Shown: one piece after another, positions 1 to 7,546 of the stretch | How the letters are laid out: the number at the start of each line of letters is the position of its first letter | How positions within the stretch are numbered: position 1 is the first letter of the stretch | From: an uncultured Prevotella sp. | Lineage (GTDB): Bacteria > Bacteroidota > Bacteroidia > Bacteroidales > Bacteroidaceae | Direction of reading: 5' to 3' | Assembly (NCBI GenBank): GCA_946625715.1 | Contig: CAMOTK010000042.1 | Location: 1 to 11,386, forward strand | Length of the DNA: 11,386 nt | Made by a program: the position numbers and the translations under genes | The notes under the pieces: model-generated | Told to the model about the DNA's origin: nothing | The model's database searches: none | What the model saw: only the letters and a program-made list of their open reading frames with translations

Positions 1-66
1 ACAGACCGAAAAGTGCCGCTTTACAGACCGAAAAGTGCCGCTTTACAGACCGAAAGGTGCCGCTTT
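1..66. repeat. 22-bp tandem repeat, three copies
   Basis: Three head-to-tail copies of a 22-bp unit lie at 1-22, 23-44 and 45-66. The unit begins acagaccg and ends gccgcttt. Copies 1 and 2 are identical; copy 3 has one A-to-G change at position 56. After 66 the sequence leaves the repeat within a few bases. The first copy starts at the window edge, so the array may be longer. There are no spacers, so this is not a CRISPR. Each unit contains a weak AAAG/CTTT inverted repeat around aaagtgccgcttt. The unit has no stop codon in any forward frame. It may be an intergenic VNTR-like array or the coding tail of an upstream gene; the window cannot separate these. Confidence 0.93.
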
Positions 67-142
67 ACCACCCATAAAGCAGCAATATAAAAAAAAAAGC
101 GATTTTACGATGACAAAACTGTTTCTTGTACGTCTTCATTAT
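67..142 (+). other. A-rich leader of the glycan operon
   Basis: This 76-bp stretch separates the 22-bp repeats from the chosen start of the beta-helix gene. It includes a run of ten A residues at 89-98. I looked for the Bacteroidota promoter pattern (TTTG near -33, TAnnTTTG near -7) and found no convincing match. No Shine-Dalgarno sequence precedes the start at 143, which is normal for the phylum. The operon promoter may lie inside or left of the repeats. Confidence 0.5.
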
Positions 143-1642
143 ATGAAGAACCTTTTAATCACCATCCTGTTGTTTACGATAGCAACCCTCTGCAGGGCTG
201 CCGATATTGTTGTTTCGCCCCAGCAAAGCCTGCACGACGCACTGCGCCAGGCACGCGAATGGCGCCGCACAGCCGACCCGCGCTGTGAGGGCGGCATCAC
301 CATACGACTCAAGGCCGGCCGCTACTACATGAACGAACCGCTCTTCCTGCGACCGGAAGACAGCGGCACAAGCCAGTCGCCCACCACAATCGAAGGCGAA
401 CCAGGCGCCATTGTCTGCGGCGATGCCAAGCAGCAGCACACACAGGTATGGCCCAAGGAAGGCATGATGCGCATGATAGGCTTCGACACCGACCGTCGCA
501 CCATCACCATCCCAACGCCACCCAAGCAGGTACTCAAGACGCAAGGGCTGGAAATGGTGGTCCACCAGCGCTGGGCCATCGCCATCCTGCGCGTAAAAGC
601 CATGCAGGCAGAGGGCGAGAAGACCATCGTCACTTTCCAGGAGCCCGAAAGCCGACTGGAGTTCGAGCACCCCTGGCCACAGCCTGTCATCGATGGCGAG
701 CGCGGTAGCAGCAGTTTCCTGCTCCGCACCACCGAACAGCGCGAGGGCATTGAGCAGCTCGTCATCGTCGACGGCGCCAGTTTCGTCCACTTCAAGGGCC
801 TGACGTTCGAGAACACCTGCTGGAACCGTCCGCTCCGCAAGGGTCACGTCACCCTGCAAGGCGGGTTCCCGCTCATCGACGCCTACAAGCTGAAGGAGAA
901 GGAAGGGCTTCCTTGGGACAGCGGATTGGAGAACCAAGCCTGGGTGGAGCGTCCCGTCAGTGCCGTCAGCGTGAGCAATGCCAGCCACGTCGACTTCACC
1001 GATTGTCGCTTCCAACATCTCGGTGCCACGGCCCTCGACTATATCGACAACATCAGCAACTGCACCGTCAGCAACAACTTCTTTCAAGACATTGGCGGCA
1101 CCGCCATCTTGGCAGGTTCGTTTGCTGAGAGTCCGCGCGAGGTACATCGTCCCTACGGCCAGTTGGCCGAGCGCTGCCAGCAGCTCACCATCACGGGCAA
1201 CACCATCACCGACGCCACCAACGAGGACTGGGGCGCTGTGGCCATCGCCTTAGGCTATGTGCGCCACTGCACCATCAGCGGCAACCGCGTCAGCCACGTC
1301 AACTACTCGGGCATCTGCGTCGGTTGGGGATGGACGCCACTCTACACCGGCATGCAGGACAACCGCATCACCGACAACGACGTGAGCAACTATGCCCGCC
1401 AGCTTTACGATGCTGGCGGCATCTACACGCTCTCGAACCAGCCGGGCTCCGTCATTGCTGACAACAGAATCAGCCAGCCACACCCTGCGCCCTACGCCAC
1501 CAACAACCGCGGGTTCTGCATCTACCTCGACGCCCGCACCGATGGCTTCACCCTCAAGAACAACACTACCGAAGGCCGGCCTATCCGTCGCGACGAAATA
1601 GGCGACAACCACCCCGGCCCTAACCTCATATTCCAAGAATGA
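143..1642 (+). CDS. Secreted right-handed beta-helix protein, probable glycosidase
   Basis: This 499-residue protein starts with a clear signal peptide, MKNLLITILLFTIATLCRA, cut after about residue 19 or 20; the cysteine at 17 does not sit in a good lipobox. The start at 143 is chosen because it puts the signal peptide at the N-terminus; ATG 110 and GTG 35 are in frame but would bury it. Residues 20-90 resemble the entry region of large Bacteroidota beta-helix enzymes, with RPEDSGT at 70-76. From about 240 to 480, short strands rich in N, I, S and G repeat (for example ITGNTI and ISGNRV), and SGICVGWGW occurs at 389-397. These point to a right-handed parallel beta-helix. GH141 enzymes, founded on a rhamnogalacturonan II alpha-L-fucosidase, look most similar to me, but a lyase or another beta-helix family is possible. 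The protein likely acts in the periplasm. Its stop overlaps the GH31 start. Confidence 0.8.
   Translation: MKNLLITILLFTIATLCRAADIVVSPQQSLHDALRQAREWRRTADPRCEGGITIRLKAGRYYMNEPLFLRPEDSGTSQSPTTIEGEPGAIVCGDAKQQHTQVWPKEGMMRMIGFDTDRRTITIPTPPKQVLKTQGLEMVVHQRWAIAILRVKAMQAEGEKTIVTFQEPESRLEFEHPWPQPVIDGERGSSSFLLRTTEQREGIEQLVIVDGASFVHFKGLTFENTCWNRPLRKGHVTLQGGFPLIDAYKLKEKEGLPWDSGLENQAWVERPVSAVSVSNASHVDFTDCRFQHLGATALDYIDNISNCTVSNNFFQDIGGTAILAGSFAESPREVHRPYGQLAERCQQLTITGNTITDATNEDWGAVAIALGYVRHCTISGNRVSHVNYSGICVGWGWTPLYTGMQDNRITDNDVSNYARQLYDAGGIYTLSNQPGSVIADNRISQPHPAPYATNNRGFCIYLDARTDGFTLKNNTTEGRPIRRDEIGDNHPGPNLIFQE
1639..1642 (+). other. ATGA stop-start overlap, beta-helix gene to GH31
   Basis: The ATG of the GH31 gene (1639-1641) overlaps the TGA of the beta-helix gene (1640-1642). 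Such overlaps usually mean translational coupling, so the two products are probably made in linked amounts although one is exported and the other is not. Confidence 0.9.
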
Positions 1643-3879
1643 AACAAACCAACTACCATCTATTTGACTTCATGGACTTCGACCCTGCACTGCAGAAAAA
1701 AGAAGCCCTGTGGAAAGCCTATGCGCCCTCGAAAATTGTTGAGCGCGAAGGCGACATCGTTGTCACGATACCCTACCAGAAGCAACTTCACCAAGAAGAT
1801 ATGGCGGCTGATACCACCGCCGCACAGCAGTCGTTCGACCTCATCATCCGGGCCTACGAGCCCAACATTGTGCGCCTCTTTACCACGATGACCGACGACT
1901 CGATGACAGAACAAGACGACATGCTGCAGTTTTCACCCGACGTAAAGCGTCTGCCACTCCATCTGGAAGGCACCGACGCCTTCGCGCCCGACGGCAAGCG
2001 GCTGGTGACCATCGACTTGAGCGAACCCGTAATCGACCACTGGAGCGACCTGCAACCGGCACCCCAGCCGGCACCCTTCATCACCATCTATCCCGATGGC
2101 GACGAGTCGAAGCCCATTGCCCTGAGCGACGACCACTTCTCGCCACCACGCTACGATGCGCTGCCTCTTGGTTTCGTTACAACAACGAACCCCGAGCGTG
2201 CCACCATCAGCTTCCGCTGCGAGGCCGACGAGTGTTTCTGCGGCACGGGCGAGCGTTTCCGCAAGATGGACCTCAGCGGACAGACCTTCCAACTGAAGAA
2301 CCAGGACGGACAGGGCGTCAACAATCGCCGTTGCTACAAGAACATACCGTTCTACCTAAGCAGCCGCATGTACGGCTGTTTCTACCACACCAGCGATTAT
2401 TGCAAGCTCTCGCTGGCCGACCACAGCACCCGCTCGGTGCAGTTCCTCTGCGACCACGCCACGCTCGACGTGTTCCTCATCGGCGGACAGACGCCGGCCG
2501 ATATTCTGCAAAGCTACCGCATGCTGACGGGCTTCCCACAGATGCCGCCAATATGGTCGTTTGGTATTTGGATGAGCCGTATGACCTACTTCTCCGCCGA
2601 CGAGGTAGAGGACATCTGCCAGCGCCTGCGCCGTGAAGACTATCCCTGCGACGTGATTCATCTCGACACCGGTTGGTTCCGCACCGACTGGCTCTGCGAA
2701 TGGAAGTTCAACCCCGAGCGCTTTCCACAGCCACAGGCCTTTATCAAGCGTCTGGCCGACCAAGGTTTCAAGGTATCGCTTTGGCAACTCCCCTACGTGG
2801 CCGCTGGTGCCGAACAGATTGACGAAGCAAAAGCCAACAAATATATCAGCATGCCTACCAAGGAAGAAGACACCTCTACGGGCGGTGCATCCAACTTCTC
2901 GACACTCGACTATGCCGGCACCATCGATTTCACTTACCCCAAAGCCACAGAATGGTACAAGAACCAGCTGCTCAAGCCGCTGCTTGAGATGGGTGTGAAG
3001 TGCATCAAGACCGACTTCGGCGAGAATATCCACATGGACCATCAGTATCACGCTATGACACCCGAACGGCTCAACAACATCTACGCCCTGCTCTACCAGC
3101 GTGCCGCCTATGAGGTGACGAAGGAAGTGACGGGCGAAGGCATCGTCTGGGCACGCTCTGCTTGGGCCGGTTGTCAGCGCTATCCGTTGCATTGGGGCGG
3201 CGACAGCGAGTCGTCGTGGGCAGGTATGGCCGGTTCGCTCAAGGGCGGACTGCACTTCGGTCTGTCTGGCTTTGCGTTCTGGAGTCACGACGTGCCGGGA
3301 TTCCACTCTACGCCCAACTTCATGAACTCGCCACTCGACGAGCAGGTCTACGTGCGCTGGACGCAGTTTGGTGTTTTCACCTCACACATGCGCTATCATG
3401 GCTCATTCAAGCGCGAGCCTTGGCACTATCCCACTATCGCACCCATCGTGAAGCGCTGGTGGAAACTGCGTTACCGCCTCATGCCATATATCGTGGAGCA
3501 GAGCGAAAAAGCGTGTCAGAGCGGACTGCCTGTCGTGCAAGCACTCATCTTCCATCATCCGAACGACCGACAGTGCTGGCACATCGACGACGAATACTAC
3601 TTCGGCAACGAGTTCCTTGTTTGCCCCGTCATGAACAGCCGCAACCGTCGCGACATCTACCTGCCTGAAGGTCAATGGGTTGACTTCTTCACCGGCGAAC
3701 GCTACGACGGCGGCTGGCACTACGATGTAGAGGTGCCGCTGGAGCGCATGCCCGTCTATGTGCGCGCAGGCTCGCTTATAAAGATGTATCCCGACGACGT
3801 ACAGAGCACCGACGATATGGACTTCTCGAAGTCGGTTTGGTGGGAAATCAACAAAGACTATCAAGGCTACAAACTATAA
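1639..3879 (+). CDS. yicI: GH31 alpha-xylosidase, YicI-like
   Basis: This 746-residue glycoside hydrolase probably removes terminal alpha-D-xylosyl residues (EC 3.2.1.177 type). An N-terminal beta-sandwich domain (about 1-290) precedes the GH31 barrel, which starts near 299 with FPQMPPIWSFGIW. The nucleophile is D459 in KTDFGE (457-462), and the acid/base is D522 in HWGGDSESS (518-526). These motifs and their spacing match E. coli YicI. SGFAFWSHD follows, and a C-terminal beta-domain includes LPEGQWVDFFTG. The length is close to YicI. There is no signal peptide, so it should be cytoplasmic. The -1 subsite loop reads HLDTGWF (341-347), where YicI as I recall it has a DCFW-type sequence, so another alpha-linked sugar cannot be excluded. 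The following symporter parallels E. coli yicJI, where a transporter sits beside the xylosidase. The family call is very secure, the substrate less so. Confidence 0.93.
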   Translation: MKQTNYHLFDFMDFDPALQKKEALWKAYAPSKIVEREGDIVVTIPYQKQLHQEDMAADTTAAQQSFDLIIRAYEPNIVRLFTTMTDDSMTEQDDMLQFSPDVKRLPLHLEGTDAFAPDGKRLVTIDLSEPVIDHWSDLQPAPQPAPFITIYPDGDESKPIALSDDHFSPPRYDALPLGFVTTTNPERATISFRCEADECFCGTGERFRKMDLSGQTFQLKNQDGQGVNNRRCYKNIPFYLSSRMYGCFYHTSDYCKLSLADHSTRSVQFLCDHATLDVFLIGGQTPADILQSYRMLTGFPQMPPIWSFGIWMSRMTYFSADEVEDICQRLRREDYPCDVIHLDTGWFRTDWLCEWKFNPERFPQPQAFIKRLADQGFKVSLWQLPYVAAGAEQIDEAKANKYISMPTKEEDTSTGGASNFSTLDYAGTIDFTYPKATEWYKNQLLKPLLEMGVKCIKTDFGENIHMDHQYHAMTPERLNNIYALLYQRAAYEVTKEVTGEGIVWARSAWAGCQRYPLHWGGDSESSWAGMAGSLKGGLHFGLSGFAFWSHDVPGFHSTPNFMNSPLDEQVYVRWTQFGVFTSHMRYHGSFKREPWHYPTIAPIVKRWWKLRYRLMPYIVEQSEKACQSGLPVVQALIFHHPNDRQCWHIDDEYYFGNEFLVCPVMNSRNRRDIYLPEGQWVDFFTGERYDGGWHYDVEVPLERMPVYVRAGSLIKMYPDDVQSTDDMDFSKSVWWEINKDYQGYKL

Positions 3880-3904
3880 AAATAATAACAACCATCTACA
3901 ACCT

Positions 3905-5464
3905 ATGCAATCACACTACATGCAAAGCCCCGACTGGCTCATCCTTGCCGCCTACTTCGCCGTATTGCTGGCGATAGGCATCTGGGCAAGCACTAAGCGC
4001 AAAAAGGAAGGTTCGCTCTTTCTGGCAGAGAACTCACTTCGCTGGCACCACATCGGCTTCTCTATGTGGGGCACCAACGTCGGCCCATCGATGCTCATCG
4101 CATCGGCATCGGCCGGTTTCACAACGGGTATCGTATCGGGCAACTATGCCTGGTATGCCTTTGTGTTCATTGCCCTGCTTGCCTTTGTCTTCGCACCCCG
4201 CTATTTAGGCGCTAAGGTCAGCACATTGCCCGAATTCATGGGGTTGCGCTTCGGACAATCCACGCGCAACATCCTGGCTTGGTACACCATCGTGACCATC
4301 ATTATCTCATGGTTGGCGCTAACACTCTTCGCCGGCGGCATCCTCATCCGCCAGGTCTTCGATATTCCCATGTGGTGCTCAGCACTCATCCTGCTGCTCA
4401 TCTCGGCTTTCTTCACCATGATGGGCGGTCTGAAAGCCGTAGCCTATACCAATGTCTATCAGATGATTCTGCTCATCGTCGTTTCGGCGGTGCTCGTCAT
4501 TGTGGGCCTTAACCACGTAGGCGGTGTATCGGCGCTGGTCGACAAAGTACCGTCTGACTACTGGGTAATGTTCAAGCCCAACAGCGACGAGGCTTTCCCC
4601 TGGTTGCCCATCGTGCTGGGCTATCCCGTCATGGGTGTGTGGTTCTGGTGTACCGACCAAAGCATGGTGCAGCCCGTGCTGGCCGCCAAGAATCTGAAGG
4701 AAGGACAGCTTGGCACCAACTTCACCGGCTGGCTGAAGATTCTCGATGTGGTGCTCTACATCTTGCCAGGTGTCATCTGCTTCGCACTGTTCCCTGACTT
4801 GAAGAATCCCGACGAGGCTTACCTCACGATGGTCGAGAACCTCTTCCCCGTGGGTATGGTCGGCCTGGTATTTGCCGTGCTCACCGCCTGCCTCGTCAGC
4901 ACCATCGGCTCGGCACTCAATGCGCTCTCTACCGTCTTTACGATGGATATCTACGTCAAGAAGTTCCGTCCCGACGCCTCGCAGCGCCACATCAACTACG
5001 TGGGACGCATTGTCACCGTCGTCGGTGCTTCGCTCGCCATCATCCTCACAGTGGCCATCGACAGCATCAAGGGGCTCAACCTCTTCAATGTCTTCCAGTC
5101 AGTGCTGGGCTTCATTGCTCCGCCAATGACCGCCGTCTTCCTGATGGGCATCTTCTGGCAGAAAACGACCACACGCGCAGCCAACTTTGCACTCACCATC
5201 GGTACAGCCTTCTGTCTCATCGTGGGCGTGCTCTATCTCTGGCCGCCAGAGTGGCTCACCTTTCAGTGGCCCCACTTCATGATGCTCTCCTTCTGGCTCT
5301 TCGTCATCCTCATTGCCTGCATGGCTGTCATCAGCCTGTGCGACAAGCAGGGCGAGCGCTATGCCATTCCCGAGCCTATCCATGAGGAGCACTCCAAGCT
5401 GGTCATCGCGCTGTGGGTAGCCCTCTTCATCGTCATGATAGGTCTCTATATTTACTTCAACTAA
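3905..5464 (+). CDS. Sodium:solute symporter (SSS family), sugar type
   Basis: This 519-residue inner-membrane protein has 14 hydrophobic segments, the first at about 11-29 and the last at 499-518, the usual number for SGLT-like members of the SSS family (TC 2.A.21). Family motifs are present: GGLKAVAYTNVYQ (174-186) and FWCTDQSMVQPVLAAKN (247-263), which resembles the sugar-transporting SGLT branch. TM9 carries VSTIGSALNALSTVFTMDIY (331-350), where S332 and T333 align with the Na2-site serines of vSGLT. It probably imports a monosaccharide or small glycoside with Na+. Its place between GH31 and the GH127-type enzyme suggests the product of periplasmic trimming is the cargo. Start 3905 is used; an ATG five codons later (3920) is equally plausible. 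The gap to the GH31 gene is 25 bp and A-rich. Confidence 0.94.
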   Translation: MQSHYMQSPDWLILAAYFAVLLAIGIWASTKRKKEGSLFLAENSLRWHHIGFSMWGTNVGPSMLIASASAGFTTGIVSGNYAWYAFVFIALLAFVFAPRYLGAKVSTLPEFMGLRFGQSTRNILAWYTIVTIIISWLALTLFAGGILIRQVFDIPMWCSALILLLISAFFTMMGGLKAVAYTNVYQMILLIVVSAVLVIVGLNHVGGVSALVDKVPSDYWVMFKPNSDEAFPWLPIVLGYPVMGVWFWCTDQSMVQPVLAAKNLKEGQLGTNFTGWLKILDVVLYILPGVICFALFPDLKNPDEAYLTMVENLFPVGMVGLVFAVLTACLVSTIGSALNALSTVFTMDIYVKKFRPDASQRHINYVGRIVTVVGASLAIILTVAIDSIKGLNLFNVFQSVLGFIAPPMTAVFLMGIFWQKTTTRAANFALTIGTAFCLIVGVLYLWPPEWLTFQWPHFMMLSFWLFVILIACMAVISLCDKQGERYAIPEPIHEEHSKLVIALWVALFIVMIGLYIYFN

Positions 5465-5484
5465 AAACCAACGACAACAACGAT

Positions 5485-7524
5485 ATGAAACGACTCATCA
5501 AAATCACTCTGGTGTGCTGCTGCGCTACAGTGGCAACCACCGCCTACGCACAGGGACTCACCGACATGAGAAACAGCCAGTTTGCCCACATGCAGAACAC
5601 CCCGATGGGGGCTGTTCGATGGACGGGCGGTTTCTGGGGCGATAGATTCAACGTGCTCTCTAACACCACCATCTGGGACATGTGGGACACTTGGAACAAC
5701 CCTGACGTAAGCCATGGTTTCCGCAACTTTGAAGTGGCCGCCGGAACGGTAAAGGGTGTGCACCACGGTCCCCCATTCCACGATGGCGATATGTACAAGT
5801 GGCTCGAAGCTTGTGCCGCCGTCTATGCCGTCACAAAAGACCCGAAGCTCGACCAGCTGATGGACAAGTTCATTGAGCAGGTTCGACTGGCACAGCGCAA
5901 CGACGGCTATATCCATACGCCAGTAGTCATCTCTGAGCGTAACCTCGGCATCGACTCGCATGCAGGCGACAATACCAACATCGGTATCGAGATTGGCAAC
6001 GACCACAAAAAGGCTTTCGCTTCGCGACTGAACTTCGAAACCTATAACCTTGGACACCTCATGACGGCCGGCATTGTACATTGGCGTGCCACCGGAAAGA
6101 CTACGCTCTTAGAGTGCGGAAAACGGGCAGCCGACTTCCTCTACAACTTCCTCACCAGCGACGCCAACGAGCTGTCGCGCAACGCTATCTGCCCCAGCCA
6201 CTATATGGGTGCTGCCGAGATGTATCGCGCTACGGGCGAGAAGAAGTATCTGGAACTGGCCAAGGGTCTGATTGCCATTCGCGACAGCGTGCAGAACGGC
6301 GAGGACCACAACCAAGACCGCCACAAGCTGCGCGACCAGTATGAGGCGATGGGACATGCCGTACGTGCCAACTACCTCTATGCCGGCGTGGCCGACCTCT
6401 ATGCGGAAACGGGTGAAGCACAGCTGATGAAGAACCTCTCGGCTATCTGGAACGACATTATTCAGCACAAAATCTACATCATGGGCGGCTGCGGTGCACT
6501 CTACGATGGTGTATCACCCGATGCCACCACTTACAACCAACCCAGCATCCAGCAGATTCATCAAGCTTACGGCCGTCAGTTCCAGTTGCCCCAGGAAGCT
6601 GCCCATAACGAAATCTGCGCTCAGATTGGTATGATGCTCTTCTCGTGGCGCATGTATCAGGTGACGGGCGACGATAAGTATATCGACAACATTGAGAATG
6701 AACTCTACAACGGCATTCTCTCGGGCATCTCGCTCAACGGCAAGAACTACTTCTACACCGAAGCTCTGCGCCGCACGGCCGAGTTCCCCTATGTCATGCG
6801 CTGGCCGAAGGAGCGCCAGCACTACATTTCTTGCTTCTGCTGTCCGCCAAACACTACGCGCACGCTTTGCGAAGCACAGGAATACGCCTATGCCATCAGC
6901 GGCGACACGCTCCTGGTGAACCTCTACGGCCAGAATGCACTGACGATGAAGGACCTCGAAGTAGAACAAACCACCAACTATCCCTGGGACGGAAATATCA
7001 AGTTCACCGTCAAGAAGGCCAAGAACCTCAAAACCATCAAACTGCATAAGCCCAACTGGTGCGACCGTTATACGGTGAAGGTCAATGGCGAACAGGCCGA
7101 CCTCTGCATTTCGCGCAAGTGGAAGAAAGGCGATGTGGTGGAGCTCAATCTCGAGATGCGCCCCCGTCTTATCGAGTCGAACCCGCTGGTCGAAGAGAGC
7201 AAGAACCAAGTAGCCGTCATGCGCGGTCCTATCGTCTACTGTCTGGAAGGTCAGGACGTTGAGGGCGGCTATCGCATCAACGACATCGCTATTCCTGCAA
7301 ACATCCAGCTGAAGGAAGTACCTATGGAAATTGAAAACCATAAGTTTACGGCCCTTGAAGGCGAGGCTGTAGTCGTCAGCAACGGCAAGTGGGACAACAA
7401 CACGCTCTATCGCGAAGTGCAACCCACAAGCCAGAAGAAGGTGAAAGTGCGTCTCATCCCCTATTACGCATGGGACAACCGCGGTCGTCAGGACATGAGT
7501 CTCTGGCTGCCGTTTGCTCATTGA
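5485..7524 (+). CDS. Secreted DUF1680 / GH127-type glycosidase
   Basis: This 679-residue protein begins with MKRLIKITLVCCCATVATT, a signal peptide probably cut after the A-Y-A that follows (residue 22). The start at 5485 is chosen for that reason; an in-frame ATG at 5413 would overlap the symporter gene and bury the signal. The (alpha/alpha)6-barrel contains NEICAQIG (E376, C378) and CFCCPPN (C450-N456). By comparison with Bifidobacterium HypBA1 (GH127 beta-L-arabinofuranosidase), C452 is the candidate nucleophile and E376, C378, C452 and C453 the zinc ligands. The residue matching the acid/base Glu of HypBA1, sixteen before E376, is Gln here (Q360). A C-terminal beta-sandwich follows from about 490. 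GH127 also includes the aceric acid hydrolase BT1003, and GH146 shares the fold, so the substrate is open: L-arabinofuranose, aceric acid or another furanose. It likely acts in the periplasm. Confidence 0.88.
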   Translation: MKRLIKITLVCCCATVATTAYAQGLTDMRNSQFAHMQNTPMGAVRWTGGFWGDRFNVLSNTTIWDMWDTWNNPDVSHGFRNFEVAAGTVKGVHHGPPFHDGDMYKWLEACAAVYAVTKDPKLDQLMDKFIEQVRLAQRNDGYIHTPVVISERNLGIDSHAGDNTNIGIEIGNDHKKAFASRLNFETYNLGHLMTAGIVHWRATGKTTLLECGKRAADFLYNFLTSDANELSRNAICPSHYMGAAEMYRATGEKKYLELAKGLIAIRDSVQNGEDHNQDRHKLRDQYEAMGHAVRANYLYAGVADLYAETGEAQLMKNLSAIWNDIIQHKIYIMGGCGALYDGVSPDATTYNQPSIQQIHQAYGRQFQLPQEAAHNEICAQIGMMLFSWRMYQVTGDDKYIDNIENELYNGILSGISLNGKNYFYTEALRRTAEFPYVMRWPKERQHYISCFCCPPNTTRTLCEAQEYAYAISGDTLLVNLYGQNALTMKDLEVEQTTNYPWDGNIKFTVKKAKNLKTIKLHKPNWCDRYTVKVNGEQADLCISRKWKKGDVVELNLEMRPRLIESNPLVEESKNQVAVMRGPIVYCLEGQDVEGGYRINDIAIPANIQLKEVPMEIENHKFTALEGEAVVVSNGKWDNNTLYREVQPTSQKKVKVRLIPYYAWDNRGRQDMSLWLPFAH

Positions 7525-7546
7525 ACATTAAGCTCTGACATTTAAG

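Noticed and set aside
1..66. CRISPR array
   Set aside because: The 22-bp units abut directly with no spacers, and no cas gene is present.
35..142. GTG 35 or ATG 110 as the start of the beta-helix gene
   Set aside because: Both would place a signal peptide well inside the protein, and GTG 35 lies in the tandem repeat. ATG 143 gives a standard exported protein.
100..142. Bacteroidota -33/-7 promoter before the beta-helix gene
   Set aside because: Only partial matches to TTTG and TAnnTTTG with poor spacing, not enough to report a promoter.
155..1147. Long minus-strand open frame opposite the beta-helix gene (330 codons)
   Set aside because: It is low in recognisable domains, rich in V, A, E and D from complementing GC-biased third positions, and lies fully opposite a well-supported secreted protein. 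It is a codon-bias shadow.
2356..3306. Minus-strand open frame of 316 codons opposite the GH31 catalytic domain
   Set aside because: It lies opposite strongly conserved GH31 motifs and has no recognisable domain or start context, so it is a shadow frame.
5413..5484. ATG 5413 as the start of the GH127-type gene
   Set aside because: It would overlap the symporter gene in another frame and put 24 unrelated residues before a clear signal peptide at 5485.
6514..7521. Minus-strand open frame of 335 codons opposite the GH127-type gene
   Set aside because: The composition is typical of a reverse-complement shadow and the plus-strand gene contains intact catalytic motifs.
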